DNA from: Hofstenia miamia | Lineage: Eukaryota; Xenacoelomorpha; Acoela | Direction of reading: 5' to 3' | Length of the DNA stretch: 64,000 nucleotides | Assembly (NCBI GenBank): GCA_004352715.1 | Contig: SCFE01000004.1 | Coordinates: forward strand, 3,486,394-3,550,393 | In this document: positions 25,801-33,104 of the stretch, piece after piece | How the letters are laid out: each line of letters begins with the position of its first letter | How positions within the stretch are numbered: position 1 is the stretch's first letter | Notes under the pieces: model-generated | Database searches by the model: none | Seen by the model: only the letters and a program-made list of their open reading frames with translations | Told to the model about the DNA's origin: nothing | Translations under genes and position numbers: made by a program

Positions 25801-26075
25801 AACATCCCTTATTATTAATCAAAGTCAAATGGCTTTCGCGAAAGATAGAGGTGGTATTCACTTCTNNNNNNNNNNNNNNNNNNNNTTCCGTTAATCTTTT
25901 TAAAGATGCCCTTCTAGCTGCTTGTGAAACGTTTAAGGGATTTTCTGACGCTCCTCATTACCCAGGCGTAAAAGAAGAAGACATCTATGTTGGAGTGTCG
26001 GTTGGTCTAACATCCCTTATTATTAATCAAAGTCAAATGGCTTTCGCGAAAGATAGAGGTGGTATTCACTTCTAA
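10788..26075 (+). CDS. TPRG1L: TPRG1/TPRG1L-like HSac2-domain gene, four coding exons
   Basis: Coding exons: 10788-10849, 19097-19267, 24588-24915, and 25565 to the stop at 26073-26075, with one 188-bp stretch counted only once (25678-25865 repeats at 25886-26073 around a 20-N gap). The first two junctions are phase 2 and the third phase 0. The predicted product is about 287 aa, close to human TPRG1 and TPRG1L. The first two exons give a polar, acidic N-terminus. Exon three holds YFANRPQR and the family hallmark [18 protein letters not shown]. Exon four holds [20 protein letters not shown] and ends [12 protein letters not shown]. Family members are small peripheral proteins with an HSac2-type fold; vertebrate Mover binds synaptic vesicles. 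The biochemical role here is not shown by the sequence. The gene lies 2 kb downstream of its paralogue. Introns of 8.2, 5.3 and 0.65 kb carry transposons. AATAAA occurs at 26364-26369. The first exon is the least certain part. Confidence 0.8.
11338..11745. repeat. Candidate MITE with TTCGCGG termini
   Basis: A GC-rich end at 11345-11393 (containing CGTCTTTCGCGGGGTTGCG) and a second at 11700-11742 (containing GGGGAACCGCGAATAGGTG) are imperfect inverted matches around TTCGCGG. The AT-rich interior has no ORF. I could not fix the boundaries or a target duplication. Confidence 0.35.
12971..14440 (-). mobile_element. Tc1/mariner element nested in hAT
   Basis: The right border at 14440 reads (inverted) ACAGGGTGAGTAAAAAGTAA next to TATA-rich sequence, a normal mariner-type end with a TA target. 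The left border is uncertain. A diverged match with GGGT and TGCCC at the same spacing starts about 12974, so the extent on that side is an estimate. It contains the frameshifted transposase 13139-14197. Confidence 0.55.
13139..14197 (-). pseudogene. Tc1/mariner (IS630 superfamily) transposase, two frameshifts
   Basis: Read on the - strand from ATG at 14197. The N-terminal part ([20 protein letters not shown]) is a helix-turn-helix region of the DUF4817-like type, followed by [19 protein letters not shown]. The frame then changes near 13740 to [17 protein letters not shown] (first catalytic Asp) and again near 13615 to a segment with [10 protein letters not shown] (second Asp) and [20 protein letters not shown] (third acidic position), ending at 13139. 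The DDE/D core is all recognisable, so the copy is fairly young, but the two frameshifts make it inactive. The element's 5' end ACAGGGTGAGTAAAAAG is clear at 14440. A matching 3' end is doubtful. Confidence 0.85.
15134..15271 (+). pseudogene. hAT transposase C-terminal dimerisation-domain remnant
   Basis: An open segment encodes [19 protein letters not shown] then [16 protein letters not shown] and ends at TAA (15269-15271). It aligns to the conserved hATC motif (I-x-x-x-x-S-x-x-x-ER-x-FS ... R-x-x-L-x-P). Nothing upstream is a recognisable hAT core. It is the only coding trace of the hAT element 12510-15456 and has the orientation expected for its right end. Confidence 0.75.
15465..19096. 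other. Intron 1 remainder of second TPRG1-like gene
   Basis: AT-rich intronic sequence. Apart from the unidentified open frame at 17636-17998, I see no gene. A GAACAACACTG-type end near 15810-15825 may be a worn MITE terminus, but no partner was found. Confidence 0.5.
17636..17998 (-). other. Unidentified 120-codon open frame
   Basis: An open frame on the - strand of unusual length and base composition for this intron. It has codon-like texture and the segments [19 protein letters not shown] and [19 protein letters not shown] do not recognise the family. It could be an old retrocopy, a transposase fragment or an exon of an antisense gene. A potential acceptor (CATCACCAG) lies inside it, so part may be an exon. 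No functional claim is made. Confidence 0.3.
19097..19267 (+). CDS. TPRG1L: Second coding exon of second TPRG1-like gene
   Basis: Acceptor TTTCAG precedes A-ATG. The exon encodes an acidic, serine-rich segment ([16 protein letters not shown] onward) and ends in phase 2 with AG before GTTAAT. The ATG at 19098 could itself be the start if the exon at 10788 is not used, giving about 266 aa. Confidence 0.7.
21016..21239. mobile_element. Foldback MITE with about 100-bp inverted arms
   Basis: Starting GCCACGGTTAGACTAGTG and ending CACTAGTCTAACCGTGGC, the two halves are inverted copies almost to the centre (near 21125-21135), with few mismatches. ATTA occurs on both flanks and may be a short target duplication. 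No coding; the arms would form a long hairpin. Confidence 0.75.
21852..23705 (-). pseudogene. P-element/THAP9-like transposase, several frameshifts
   Basis: Read on the - strand in five open blocks: 23705-23448, 23484-23287, 23241-22978, 22968-22636 and 22532-21852. The first has a catalytic-site-like [11 protein letters not shown] middle block has [14 protein letters not shown] followed by [20 protein letters not shown], the second-Asp region of P-type RNase H folds. The last has [19 protein letters not shown], the hallmark C-terminal motif of P/THAP9-like transposases. An N-terminal THAP zinc finger was not found. Frameshifts and gaps between blocks make it inactive; short introns could explain some breaks. 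Confidence 0.8.
24588..24915 (+). CDS. TPRG1L: Third coding exon of second TPRG1-like gene (HSac2 core)
   Basis: Acceptor TTTTTAG at 24587, donor GTAAGC at 24916. The [17 protein letters not shown] motif is nearly the same as human [28 protein letters not shown] and KRGYPGLKI follow. This exon is the strongest identity evidence for the gene. Confidence 0.85.
25565..26075 (+). CDS. TPRG1L: Last coding exon of second TPRG1-like gene, doubled by an assembly gap
   Basis: After acceptor TTTTAG at 25564, the exon reads through [12 protein letters not shown] and [12 protein letters not shown] to FAKDRGG. At 25866-25885 there are 20 N, then the sequence restarts at a point identical to 25678 and runs 188 bp to TAA. 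The real exon is about 303 nt with one copy. The frame between FK and DALL is continuous, whereas the paralogue at 6.7-8.8 kb has an intron at that point. Confidence 0.8.
25866..25885. other. Assembly gap between duplicated flanks
   Basis: 20 N. The 188 bases before the gap repeat identically after it. The coding exon must be read once. Confidence 0.95.
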
Positions 26076-26363
26076 AAACATTGTTAAAGAATCTATCCCA
26101 TTGTTTTTGTATTCATTTCTTTTATCTAGCATCTCATTCAATTCTCAAACTTGCAATGTCTTTATTTTAGTTGTTTATTGCATTCATTATTCTAGAAACT
26201 ATAGAATGAGTGAATCATGTAAATAGATTTTATTGTACATTTACTAAAATTAAAGTACAATTCAACGCTGCTACTAGTTGCTGCTTATCTTCCACATTTT
26301 TGGATGTCTTCATTATTGGCTTTGTCACATTTTTCAGTATTGTACATTTGTTTATACTGTGTG

Positions 26364-26369
26364 AATAAA
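26364..26369 (+). promoter_or_regulatory. Candidate polyadenylation signal of second TPRG1-like gene
   Basis: AATAAA 289 bases after the stop codon, followed by T-rich sequence. It lies just before the Ginger element at 26447, so the gene's 3' end fits in the space. Confidence 0.45.
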
Positions 26370-26446
26370 ATATTTTTGCATATAAATTTCAGATTTATTT
26401 TGTAGTTCATAATAGTTCAATGCAAGAAAGACTATTATCATATATA

Positions 26447-28137
26447 TGTTACAGCCAATTTGTAAAGCAGCCATTTCATGAAATGGCAGAAATTTTTAGT
26501 CTTTTCGTGAAACGACTAGTTCACTTAGCCGCTTCATGAAATGGCATATGCTACACTAATTGGCTAGCACACTGTTTCGTTAGTTCATTTAACCATATAT
26601 GTTACAATGATCAACATTTTATTGGATTTTTAATGTCTGATATTAAAATTGTTGTCTATCGGATGAAATACATATTTATTGCATGACACAAAATTATTGC
26701 AACTTTGTGATGAGCACGTAATTATAATAACTGATCAGTTGAACCAAGTTCATAGCGTTACCATATTTACTATAATTACTGAAGCCGCTTCTTTGATTGC
26801 AAGTTTCTGTACAGGGGAAACAGTAATTAGTGACATTGACTTCTTTGATTGCCGACTAATTGATGACGACTGTTTAGTGGCAAAAAATGCAAACACGAAA
26901 CGATCAGTCATTATTATTTATTGGTTAGTGGGTTCATTACGCATTGATTTTTTCAAATCAGACCGTATGGATCAGACAACAGCTGAACTCAAGTTCAGAG
27001 AAGTTCTGTTACAGAAGTATGTCAAGTGTGAGAAACATCTTCTTCCAAGAACTATTTACTATCAGACAATAAATGAGTTGAATTTAGCGTCTGAACTTGA
27101 AACAAAGAAATCACTACACTAGTACTATCTTCTATCAAAATATGAAGTTCTATAGTGCGGCGATGTTGAAAAGCTAATCAAAAAAAGACAATTACCAGAA
27201 AAACGTCCAGTGTATTTCGTCACGATAGAAGATACCTACGACATAATCCAGAAGGCTCACATAGCTACGGGTCATGGTGGCAGTGACAAAATGGTGAAAC
27301 ACCTTAAAGAAAATTATGCAAACATTACGTAAGACTTTCTCGATGTGTGCAAGTCATTGTTTTGTTTGTCAAGAAAAGAGAAAAATACTGAGACCAAAGG
27401 TGTTGTTGTTAAACCAATTCTATCTAGTGAATTTAATTCTCGTGCCCATGTTGACTTCATTGACATGCAATCATTGTCTCATGGTCAGTTCAAATGGAAT
27501 ATGGTGTACCACTGCCATCTAAATATATTCGTGATTCTACGATCACTGGCATCAAAAAGAGCCGCAGAAGTCATCTATCAACTACTGGACATCTTCTTGC
27601 TTTTTCTTCAAAGTTACAATGGATCCGAATTCACTGCACATGTCATCAATGAGCTTAGTGTTGTGGCTCCAGCTAGTTATGTTCACGAACCAAGACATCC
27701 TCAAAGCACGGGCTCAATGGAGAGAGTAAATAGTGACATTAAGGACATTCTGATAGCATGAATGACTAACAACAAAACCACGGCACCTACAACTTTCGAC
27801 CCAGCAGCTCCCATCGAAAACGCAGCATCTACCACCGACAACCAAGTAGCTACCACGGACGACCCGGCAGCTAGATCTAGACTGGATCAATGAGAACAGA
27901 ACATACTCAAGCAGAGAAAATGAGCCTGCGATTCTAAGTTATTACAAGCAGAGAGAATGGGCAAAAGATCACGTGTAGAACTGAAAACCAGTGAAGTAGG
28001 GTATAATGTTGCTATTCGTATACCCTTGGTTGACAGGGGTAGAGGAACCCTAGAAACATCCTTGGTGTGATTATTGATTACGATGAACAGAACATGTAAC
28101 TTCATGAAATGGCTGATTTCCCAGATTGGCTGTAACA
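26447..28137 (+). mobile_element. Ginger-type DNA transposon, complete ends, TATA target duplication
   Basis: The left end reads TGTTACAGCCAAT and the right end ATTGGCTGTAACA. The inverted match extends about 36 bp, through GCCATTTCATGAA (26447-26482 and 28102-28137). Both ends fit TGTNR..YNACA, described for Ginger elements, and both are flanked by TATA (26443-26446 and 28138-28141), a 4-bp target duplication. The 1,691-bp element encodes an integrase pseudogene on the + strand. Imperfect palindromes (CATTTCATGAAATG, CTTTTCGTGAAAC and CTTCATGAAATG) repeat in the left subterminal region and may be transposase-binding sites. Confidence 0.85.
26920..27775 (+). pseudogene. Integrase/transposase of KRBA2/SCAND3 type, broken (Ginger element)
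   Basis: The first frame (to 27122) has FREVLLQKYVKCEKHLLPRT and a frame shift leads into YLLSKYEVL. The next has AHIATGHGGSDKM and HCFVCQEKRK, the H2C2 zinc-binding part that precedes integrase cores. The next (27345-27761) has KRAAEVIYQLLDIFLLF, SYNGSEFTAHVINEL and PRHPQSTGSMERVNSDIKD, carrying the second catalytic Asp position (here YNG, so the expected D is changed to Y) and the catalytic Glu. A stop replaces the expected Trp just after DILIA. The layout matches integrase cores of KRBA2/SCAND3-related proteins and Ginger transposons. Frameshifts, stop and active-site change indicate a dead copy. Confidence 0.8.
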
Positions 28138-28141
28138 TATA

Positions 28142-28807
28142 CATATCTACCTATTCCAAGGAAAATGGTTATTCTTTTTCCATTTCGGTAATATGACATT
28201 TTTACCAGTGTATACTTCTATTTTTGGTTCAGTTTTGTATTTCGCAAATATAGTAGTTATAGTTGGTGCCCTTAAAAAATTATTTAATTTTTTTAAATTT
28301 TTATATTAAAAACTGCTATTTTCTTTTGCGTATAACCACGATATATACGTAACTTCAATGTGAAATTTTTATTCTGTTGTGGTTTTTAAACATTTTTGTA
28401 CGCGAATGTATTTTGTAATGCGCTCTTTAAATATCTTTAGGTTAGCGAAGTGGTTTGAGCAATACTCTACTTCAGCACAATTTATATTATTACCATAATG
28501 GAGCTAAAAGAGTCTTGTGGGACGCCTTTATGTGTTCATTCTAATCATTAATATTTGCTCTTTGAAATCGATTGGCAGATAGCAATTTATTAATCTCCTA
28601 TTTTTGGAATAGAAATCTATTCATTTTAGTTTTTTTAGCAGAACATAAAGATAAATAGAATCAAGTGTTTTAGATAAATCTACTGGGGCAAGAAATATAG
28701 TCATTACGATCGAGATATATCTCTCCACTTTTTAGTTGCGTTATGCAATCTCAGATCTTTCAATCACCAAATGTAATTTTCGAGATTAAAACAGATTATA
28801 TATATAT
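28142..28807. other. Non-coding spacer
   Basis: AT-rich sequence between the Ginger element and the CR1-group fragments. I see no gene or termini in it. Confidence 0.5.
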
Positions 28808-28897
28808 GAAGAAGAAGAAGAAAAATCTATATTCAGAAATTGTTTTAACAATAAATAGAAATACTGATAACAAATTTTGAAAGCGTCAAGAAAGTAA
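28808..28897 (-). repeat. 3' end of CR1-group retrotransposon, truncated copy
   Basis: 90 bp matching 31146-31235 with one clear mismatch. Read on the - strand, it is the 3' terminal part and closes in a (CTT)n microsatellite tail. It lies directly next to a single n at 28898, beyond which an endonuclease fragment of the same kind of element begins. Confidence 0.75.
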
Positions 28898-28898
28898 N

Positions 28899-29440
28899 TT
28901 TGAGTGTTGATTATTTTTAAATTATAAATAGCGCATAATTCTTTCAATGATTTTTTTCATAACAATTAAAATATTTGATGTTCAAGTCACCTAATATGTT
29001 TAGTGAGTAATTATTGCTGGGAATATCTGAAAATTCATTGCATTTATACTTTATATACTCCACAAGAAAGTTCTTATTTGGATTATAAGTAACATTAATT
29101 AATTCATTTTCTGAAGAATTTGTAGGTGATTTAATTTCGATCTATAATGAATCAAAAACAGAATGATCTGATTCAAATTCTTTCTTACGTATTGGATTTA
29201 AAGCGTTTGGTACAATTAGCATGAGGCCACCACCTCTACTATCTCTATTTTTTAAAAAAACATTAAGATTTTCGAGGTTTGGATTGAACAAATTTGGAAT
29301 CATATCATTGTTTAACCAAGTTTCTGTTATAGAAAAATTGAATTTGAGCCAAATTGAGATGCCATTTTAAGAAAATGATTTCTATTTGAATTCAGATAAA
29401 TATATTTAAAATTATTTTTATAACGATTCTGCATCTCCTG
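28899..29440 (-). pseudogene. Non-LTR retrotransposon endonuclease fragment
   Basis: Read on the - strand, this encodes TETWLNNDMIPNLFNPN, then RGGGLMLIVPNALNPI, then a segment equivalent to the LWVEIQNPDKNF region of the better copy at 33105-34430. The order and spacing match that copy's apurinic/apyrimidinic endonuclease. A stop interrupts it. The reverse transcriptase that should follow is missing at the single n (28898), so the gap probably hides or collapses it. Confidence 0.65.
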
Positions 29441-29506
29441 CTAAGATAATTAAATGATTAAAAAAGTAGTCATAAATGAAAGTAAGAAACGATTTACAAA
29501 ATTTTA

Positions 29507-29960
29507 GTGATATTTCATAGTAGTGTCGATAACACAGTTTGTTTGCGTGTGTGCGTGGTTGTCTCATGTGTATATAATAGTTTTAAATTTCTATGTAGCA
29601 ATACAAATATAAACAATACGTTCCAAAAGTTTACCTTGTTCATTGGAAGAGGGGATGGTGTAGGCAGTAGGGTACGGTGTGTGTTGTAAGATGCTGCTTT
29701 AGCGTAAGAAATTGTGGGTTGACGCAAGGAACCATATTGATTTGGGACAGTTGAATGAATGGGAAAGTTCCTTAGATTCCGAATGAAGACTGAGAGACCT
29801 TTATCAGACAGATGGATGCCATCATGCGCAAGAAGAGTGGAATTTATAGAGCGCGACGAAAGAAGGAATGATTGCAGTGCTTAATTGCAAAGTTCTTTGA
29901 GAGATTGTGATCAGAACAGACACTGGTAATTTCGAAGAGGTAGATGTGGTGAGGTGTGAA
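29507..29960 (-). pseudogene. CR1-type ORF1 esterase (SGNH) C-terminal fragment
   Basis: Read on the - strand, the segment LLAHDGIHLSDKGLSVF carries the D-G-x-H block V of SGNH hydrolases (catalytic Asp and His). A proline- and threonine-rich tail follows (LLPTPSPLP). Such esterase domains are known in ORF1 of CR1-like retrotransposons. It lies just upstream, in the same orientation, of the endonuclease fragment, giving ORF1-ORF2 order for one damaged copy. A partner with blocks I-III of the same domain is seen at 36407-36895. Confidence 0.6.
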
Positions 29961-30059
29961 TTTCTTCTTGACTTCTGAAATGATAATAATATAATTTATT
30001 CTTCATATTTGATTAATCATATCATATTTTAAAAATGTGTTCAAAATTATTCAAATATT

Positions 30060-31142
30060 TTACTGTCTTGTTATTCAATATTTCATCAATTGTTTCTTTA
30101 ATAAATTTGTTTATGAAATTGCTTGGATATTTGTTTTTCTTCAGATTTGACTTTAGTTTGATTATTTCTTGTTTTATGATTTCATAAGAACTTGAGAATT
30201 TGATGTATTGCTCCTTTAATTAGTGCTATTTTGTATGCTAGTTGAAATTTAAAACTAAACCTGTATTGGTTGGCTTTCTATAAATTCTTGTAACAAAGCC
30301 ATTTGCTGTTCTACATTTAGAAAATGGAAATTATTCTTAAGTTCTTTTTCCTTTGTACATTTTATGTTGTCATCTATTGAATTTAGTTTTTTTAGTATCA
30401 ATTCTGCATCTTCTTCATTATTTACTATAGAAAATATTTCATCCATATATCTTTCATAAAAATGAAATCTGATGCTATTTGATGGATAGATGTTAGATGT
30501 GTATAAGAGACAGGAATTACCCATAGCTAAATCATCTTTCTGCAAGTAAAATTTCCCTTTAAATTCCACTAATGAATTTTTTGTTGCAAGCATTAATAAT
30601 GTCTTTGTTGTTTCATAATTTAGATCATAAATCATTGTCTTTGTTTTTTAAAATTTCTATTACTATCTCTATGGCTTTTTCTAGAGGAACATTGGTGTAT
30701 AAACTTTTGATGTTGTATGATACCATAAACTTACTCACATCTTGTTTCATAAAATGTTTTTGAATTTGTGTTTATTTTTGATTCTGGTAATTTGCATAAT
30801 ATATCATTTAGTGTGTCAGATAGTTTTTTATATGAAGCGCTACATGAACTTGCAATAGGACAGAGTGGTATTTCTTTTTTTGTGGATCTTTGCAATACCA
30901 TAGACTTTTGAAGTAGAACCATCAGTTGTTTTGCATTTTTTATAAAATTCTTCAGAAATTTTCATTTGTTTTCTAAAAGTAGCAATTTTGCATTAAACTT
31001 GTTTGCATAGACAATTGCGGGAGAGTTTTTTGTATTTCCTTTTGTTTTATCTTTTCAAACTCTTCACCATTGAAAATGTCTAACATTTTATTGTTTTAGT
31101 TGTCATTATTAATGATTGCAATTTCAATTCCTCTATCATAAG
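30060..31142 (-). pseudogene. Penelope-like element reverse transcriptase part
   Basis: Read on the - strand from 31142: PYDRGIEIAIINNDN (equivalent to the DKG motif), VYGIAKIHK, then PLCPIASSCSASYKKLS (RT motif region 2), LLMLATKNSLVEFKGKFYLQ and LAMGNS (motif B), RYMDEIFSI (motif C, with MDE in place of the usual VDD), then FLNVEQ and near 30240 GLVLNFQLAYKIALIKGAI. This order is that of Penelope-like elements. A 19-bp Tn5 mosaic end interrupts motif B at 30495-30513. Several frameshifts occur. No GIY-YIG domain was found downstream. Confidence 0.75.
30495..30513 (+). other. Exact Tn5 mosaic end (Nextera adapter) in the assembly
   Basis: AGATGTGTATAAGAGACAG is the complete 19-bp Tn5 mosaic end used in tagmentation libraries. 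It lies where the Penelope reverse transcriptase should continue from MGS into LSPILANI. Its antisense translation gives the well-known artefact peptide CLLYTS. It is an untrimmed adapter and marks a possible chimeric junction. Confidence 0.95.
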
Positions 31143-31145
31143 GAA

Positions 31146-31235
31146 GAAGAAGAAGAAGAAAAATCTATATTCAGAAATTGTTTTAACAATAAATAGAAAT
31201 ACTGATAACAAATTCTGAAAGCGTCAAGAAAGTAA
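31146..31235 (-). repeat. 3' terminal repeat of CR1-group element
   Basis: Direct copy of 28808-28897 (one mismatch). It lies downstream of the reverse transcriptase and closes in a (CTT)n tail on the - strand. This defines the family's 3' end. Confidence 0.75.
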
Positions 31236-31450
31236 TAAAAAAACTAAACATAAAAGAAAACAACGAATATTTACAAATAAAAGTGGTTAACTTGGGCTAT
31301 GGCGATTGTTAGTTTCTATTAATAGAGTAATCAGGATTATAAAATTTATAACCTCGCCATTTCAGTTTTTTATATTATAAGTGCAAAAATATTTTTTAAT
31401 ATTCATTTTAAAGTTTTTAATCTACTTATTTGTTTAATATATTTTGGTAA

Positions 31451-33085
31451 TTAATTCCACATATTTATAGCTGTGTTTAGAAATGAATTTTTCATTATTC
31501 GCTTCTTATACCTAATAGGTTCAATTATGTGCGTTCTTTTATTTTGTTTATTGACTAATTTTGCAGCAAGAAAGTCATTTTTGTAGTATGGGAAAGTATT
31601 GTTAACTATTTTGAAGAACGTCGTTAAGACATTTATATGGATGTAACATTGCGGATGTAAAAATAATTTTGAAATTTTTCTATATTCATTATTCTTATTA
31701 AAGCTATGATTATTTACTGCTACTTTAATAGTCCAATTTAGTTGCACTTGGAATTTCCTGAGAAATTGTTGGTTTATATCTGTGTAGAGTACATTGGCAT
31801 AGTTAAAATGACTTAATATTAGAGCATATATTAATTGAATTTTTGCTTTAGTTGGAAGTTTTTGAGAAATTAAGTTAATTGCTTTAATCGATATGGCCAT
31901 TTTTCTAATAACATGATTTAGTTGCTCTTCAAAATTTAGATGTATGTCAAAAATTATTCCGAGGTACTTAAAAGACTCAACCTGTTTTATTTGAATGCCG
32001 TTGAAATTAAGTTTGTATCTAGAAGTATCAGTAGATTTAGTTTTTGATTTAACAATACAGAATTGAGTTTTTAGTGGATTTACTCTTAGTTTTATAGAGG
32101 CAAAATATTTAGCAAGAGAAGCACAGTTTGTTTCGAGAGTTTGAACCGCTTTTTCGGGAAATTTATTAGAATGAAATATTGTGTCATCTGCATATTGTAT
32201 AACGTCACATGTTACTTGTTCGGACAAATCATTTATGTAAATATTAAATAATAACGGACCCAAAATTGTACCCTGTGGAACCCCATTTTTAGTGCATACC
32301 CAATCTGAAAAAGATTCATTAATTTTAACTCTTTGCATGCGATTGTATAAGTAACTGGAGATAAGACCTATGCTGTCATTAGAAAAACCTAGAATTTTAA
32401 TTTTTTGTAGTAAAATACTGCGGTCTATGGAATCGAAAGCTTTTGAGAGGTCTAAGCAAGCAATTGCTGAGTATTCATTATCATTTATTGTTGATCGCCA
32501 TTTTTCTGTAGCTTGTATTAAAGCGTCGCTCGTAGAAATACCTTTACGAAAACCATATTGTGTTTTGGAGTAGAGATCATGTTTACAAAGATGTTCGTTA
32601 ATTTGATTAAAAAGAATTCGTTCAAAAATTTTGCTGATTGGAGAAGTGATCGAAATGGGTCTATAATTTTCGCAATCTTCGGGATAATTTCTTTTAAATA
32701 ATGGTGTTATATTTGCCAATTTTAATTCATCTGGAAAAAAGGAGTATTTTATACAATTATTTAAAATGTGGCATATTGGTTCAGCTATTAAGTCACCTGA
32801 GAGTTTTAGGAACCACGTTGGTATTAGAGAGGGTCCACTGGATTTATTTTTTAAACATTGTATCGACTTTATGATTTCATATTTTGTTGCAAAACGAAAA
32901 GAGAAAGAGGTTGGAGTTCCTTTGGATTTATCAAAGCAAAAAGGTGCATTCATACCGTTGTAGTTTCCTAAATTTAGGAAAACTTCATTGAAAGCATTGC
33001 AGATTTCCTTCTTATTTATAATGGATTTATCTTTATAGTATATTCTTTCTATTTCTTCGGTTCGCATGTTTTTTCTATTTAGCAA
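31451..33085 (-). CDS. Retrotransposon reverse transcriptase (CR1 group)
   Basis: 544 codons, uninterrupted. In order it has LIPTWFLKLSG, ANITPLFKR, NYRPISITSPISKIFERI, ACLDLSKAFDSIDRSIL (motif A), NGVPQGTILGPLLFNIYIND (motif B region) and VIQYADDTIF (motif C, catalytic DD), then a thumb region with LGIIFD and a C-terminal basic part. The frame upstream of the first Met runs on into WEFVNNLL, equivalent to KSKWKLIKEI in the copy at 62.6 kb. The true protein is therefore an endonuclease-RT fusion split by a homopolymer frameshift at about 33108-33115. Confidence 0.85.
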   Translation of the reverse strand: MLNRKNMRTEEIERIYYKDKSIINKKEICNAFNEVFLNLGNYNGMNAPFCFDKSKGTPTSFSFRFATKYEIIKSIQCLKNKSSGPSLIPTWFLKLSGDLIAEPICHILNNCIKYSFFPDELKLANITPLFKRNYPEDCENYRPISITSPISKIFERILFNQINEHLCKHDLYSKTQYGFRKGISTSDALIQATEKWRSTINDNEYSAIACLDLSKAFDSIDRSILLQKIKILGFSNDSIGLISSYLYNRMQRVKINESFSDWVCTKNGVPQGTILGPLLFNIYINDLSEQVTCDVIQYADDTIFHSNKFPEKAVQTLETNCASLAKYFASIKLRVNPLKTQFCIVKSKTKSTDTSRYKLNFNGIQIKQVESFKYLGIIFDIHLNFEEQLNHVIRKMAISIKAINLISQKLPTKAKIQLIYALILSHFNYANVLYTDINQQFLRKFQVQLNWTIKVAVNNHSFNKNNEYRKISKLFLHPQCYIHINVLTTFFKIVNNTFPYYKNDFLAAKLVNKQNKRTHIIEPIRYKKRIMKNSFLNTAINMWN

Positions 33086-33104
33086 ATTGTTAACAAATTC
33101 CCAT

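Noticed and set aside
30465-30535. Novel peptide insertion in the Penelope reverse transcriptase (CLLYTS)
   Set aside because: It is the translation of the Tn5 mosaic end, not a biological insertion.
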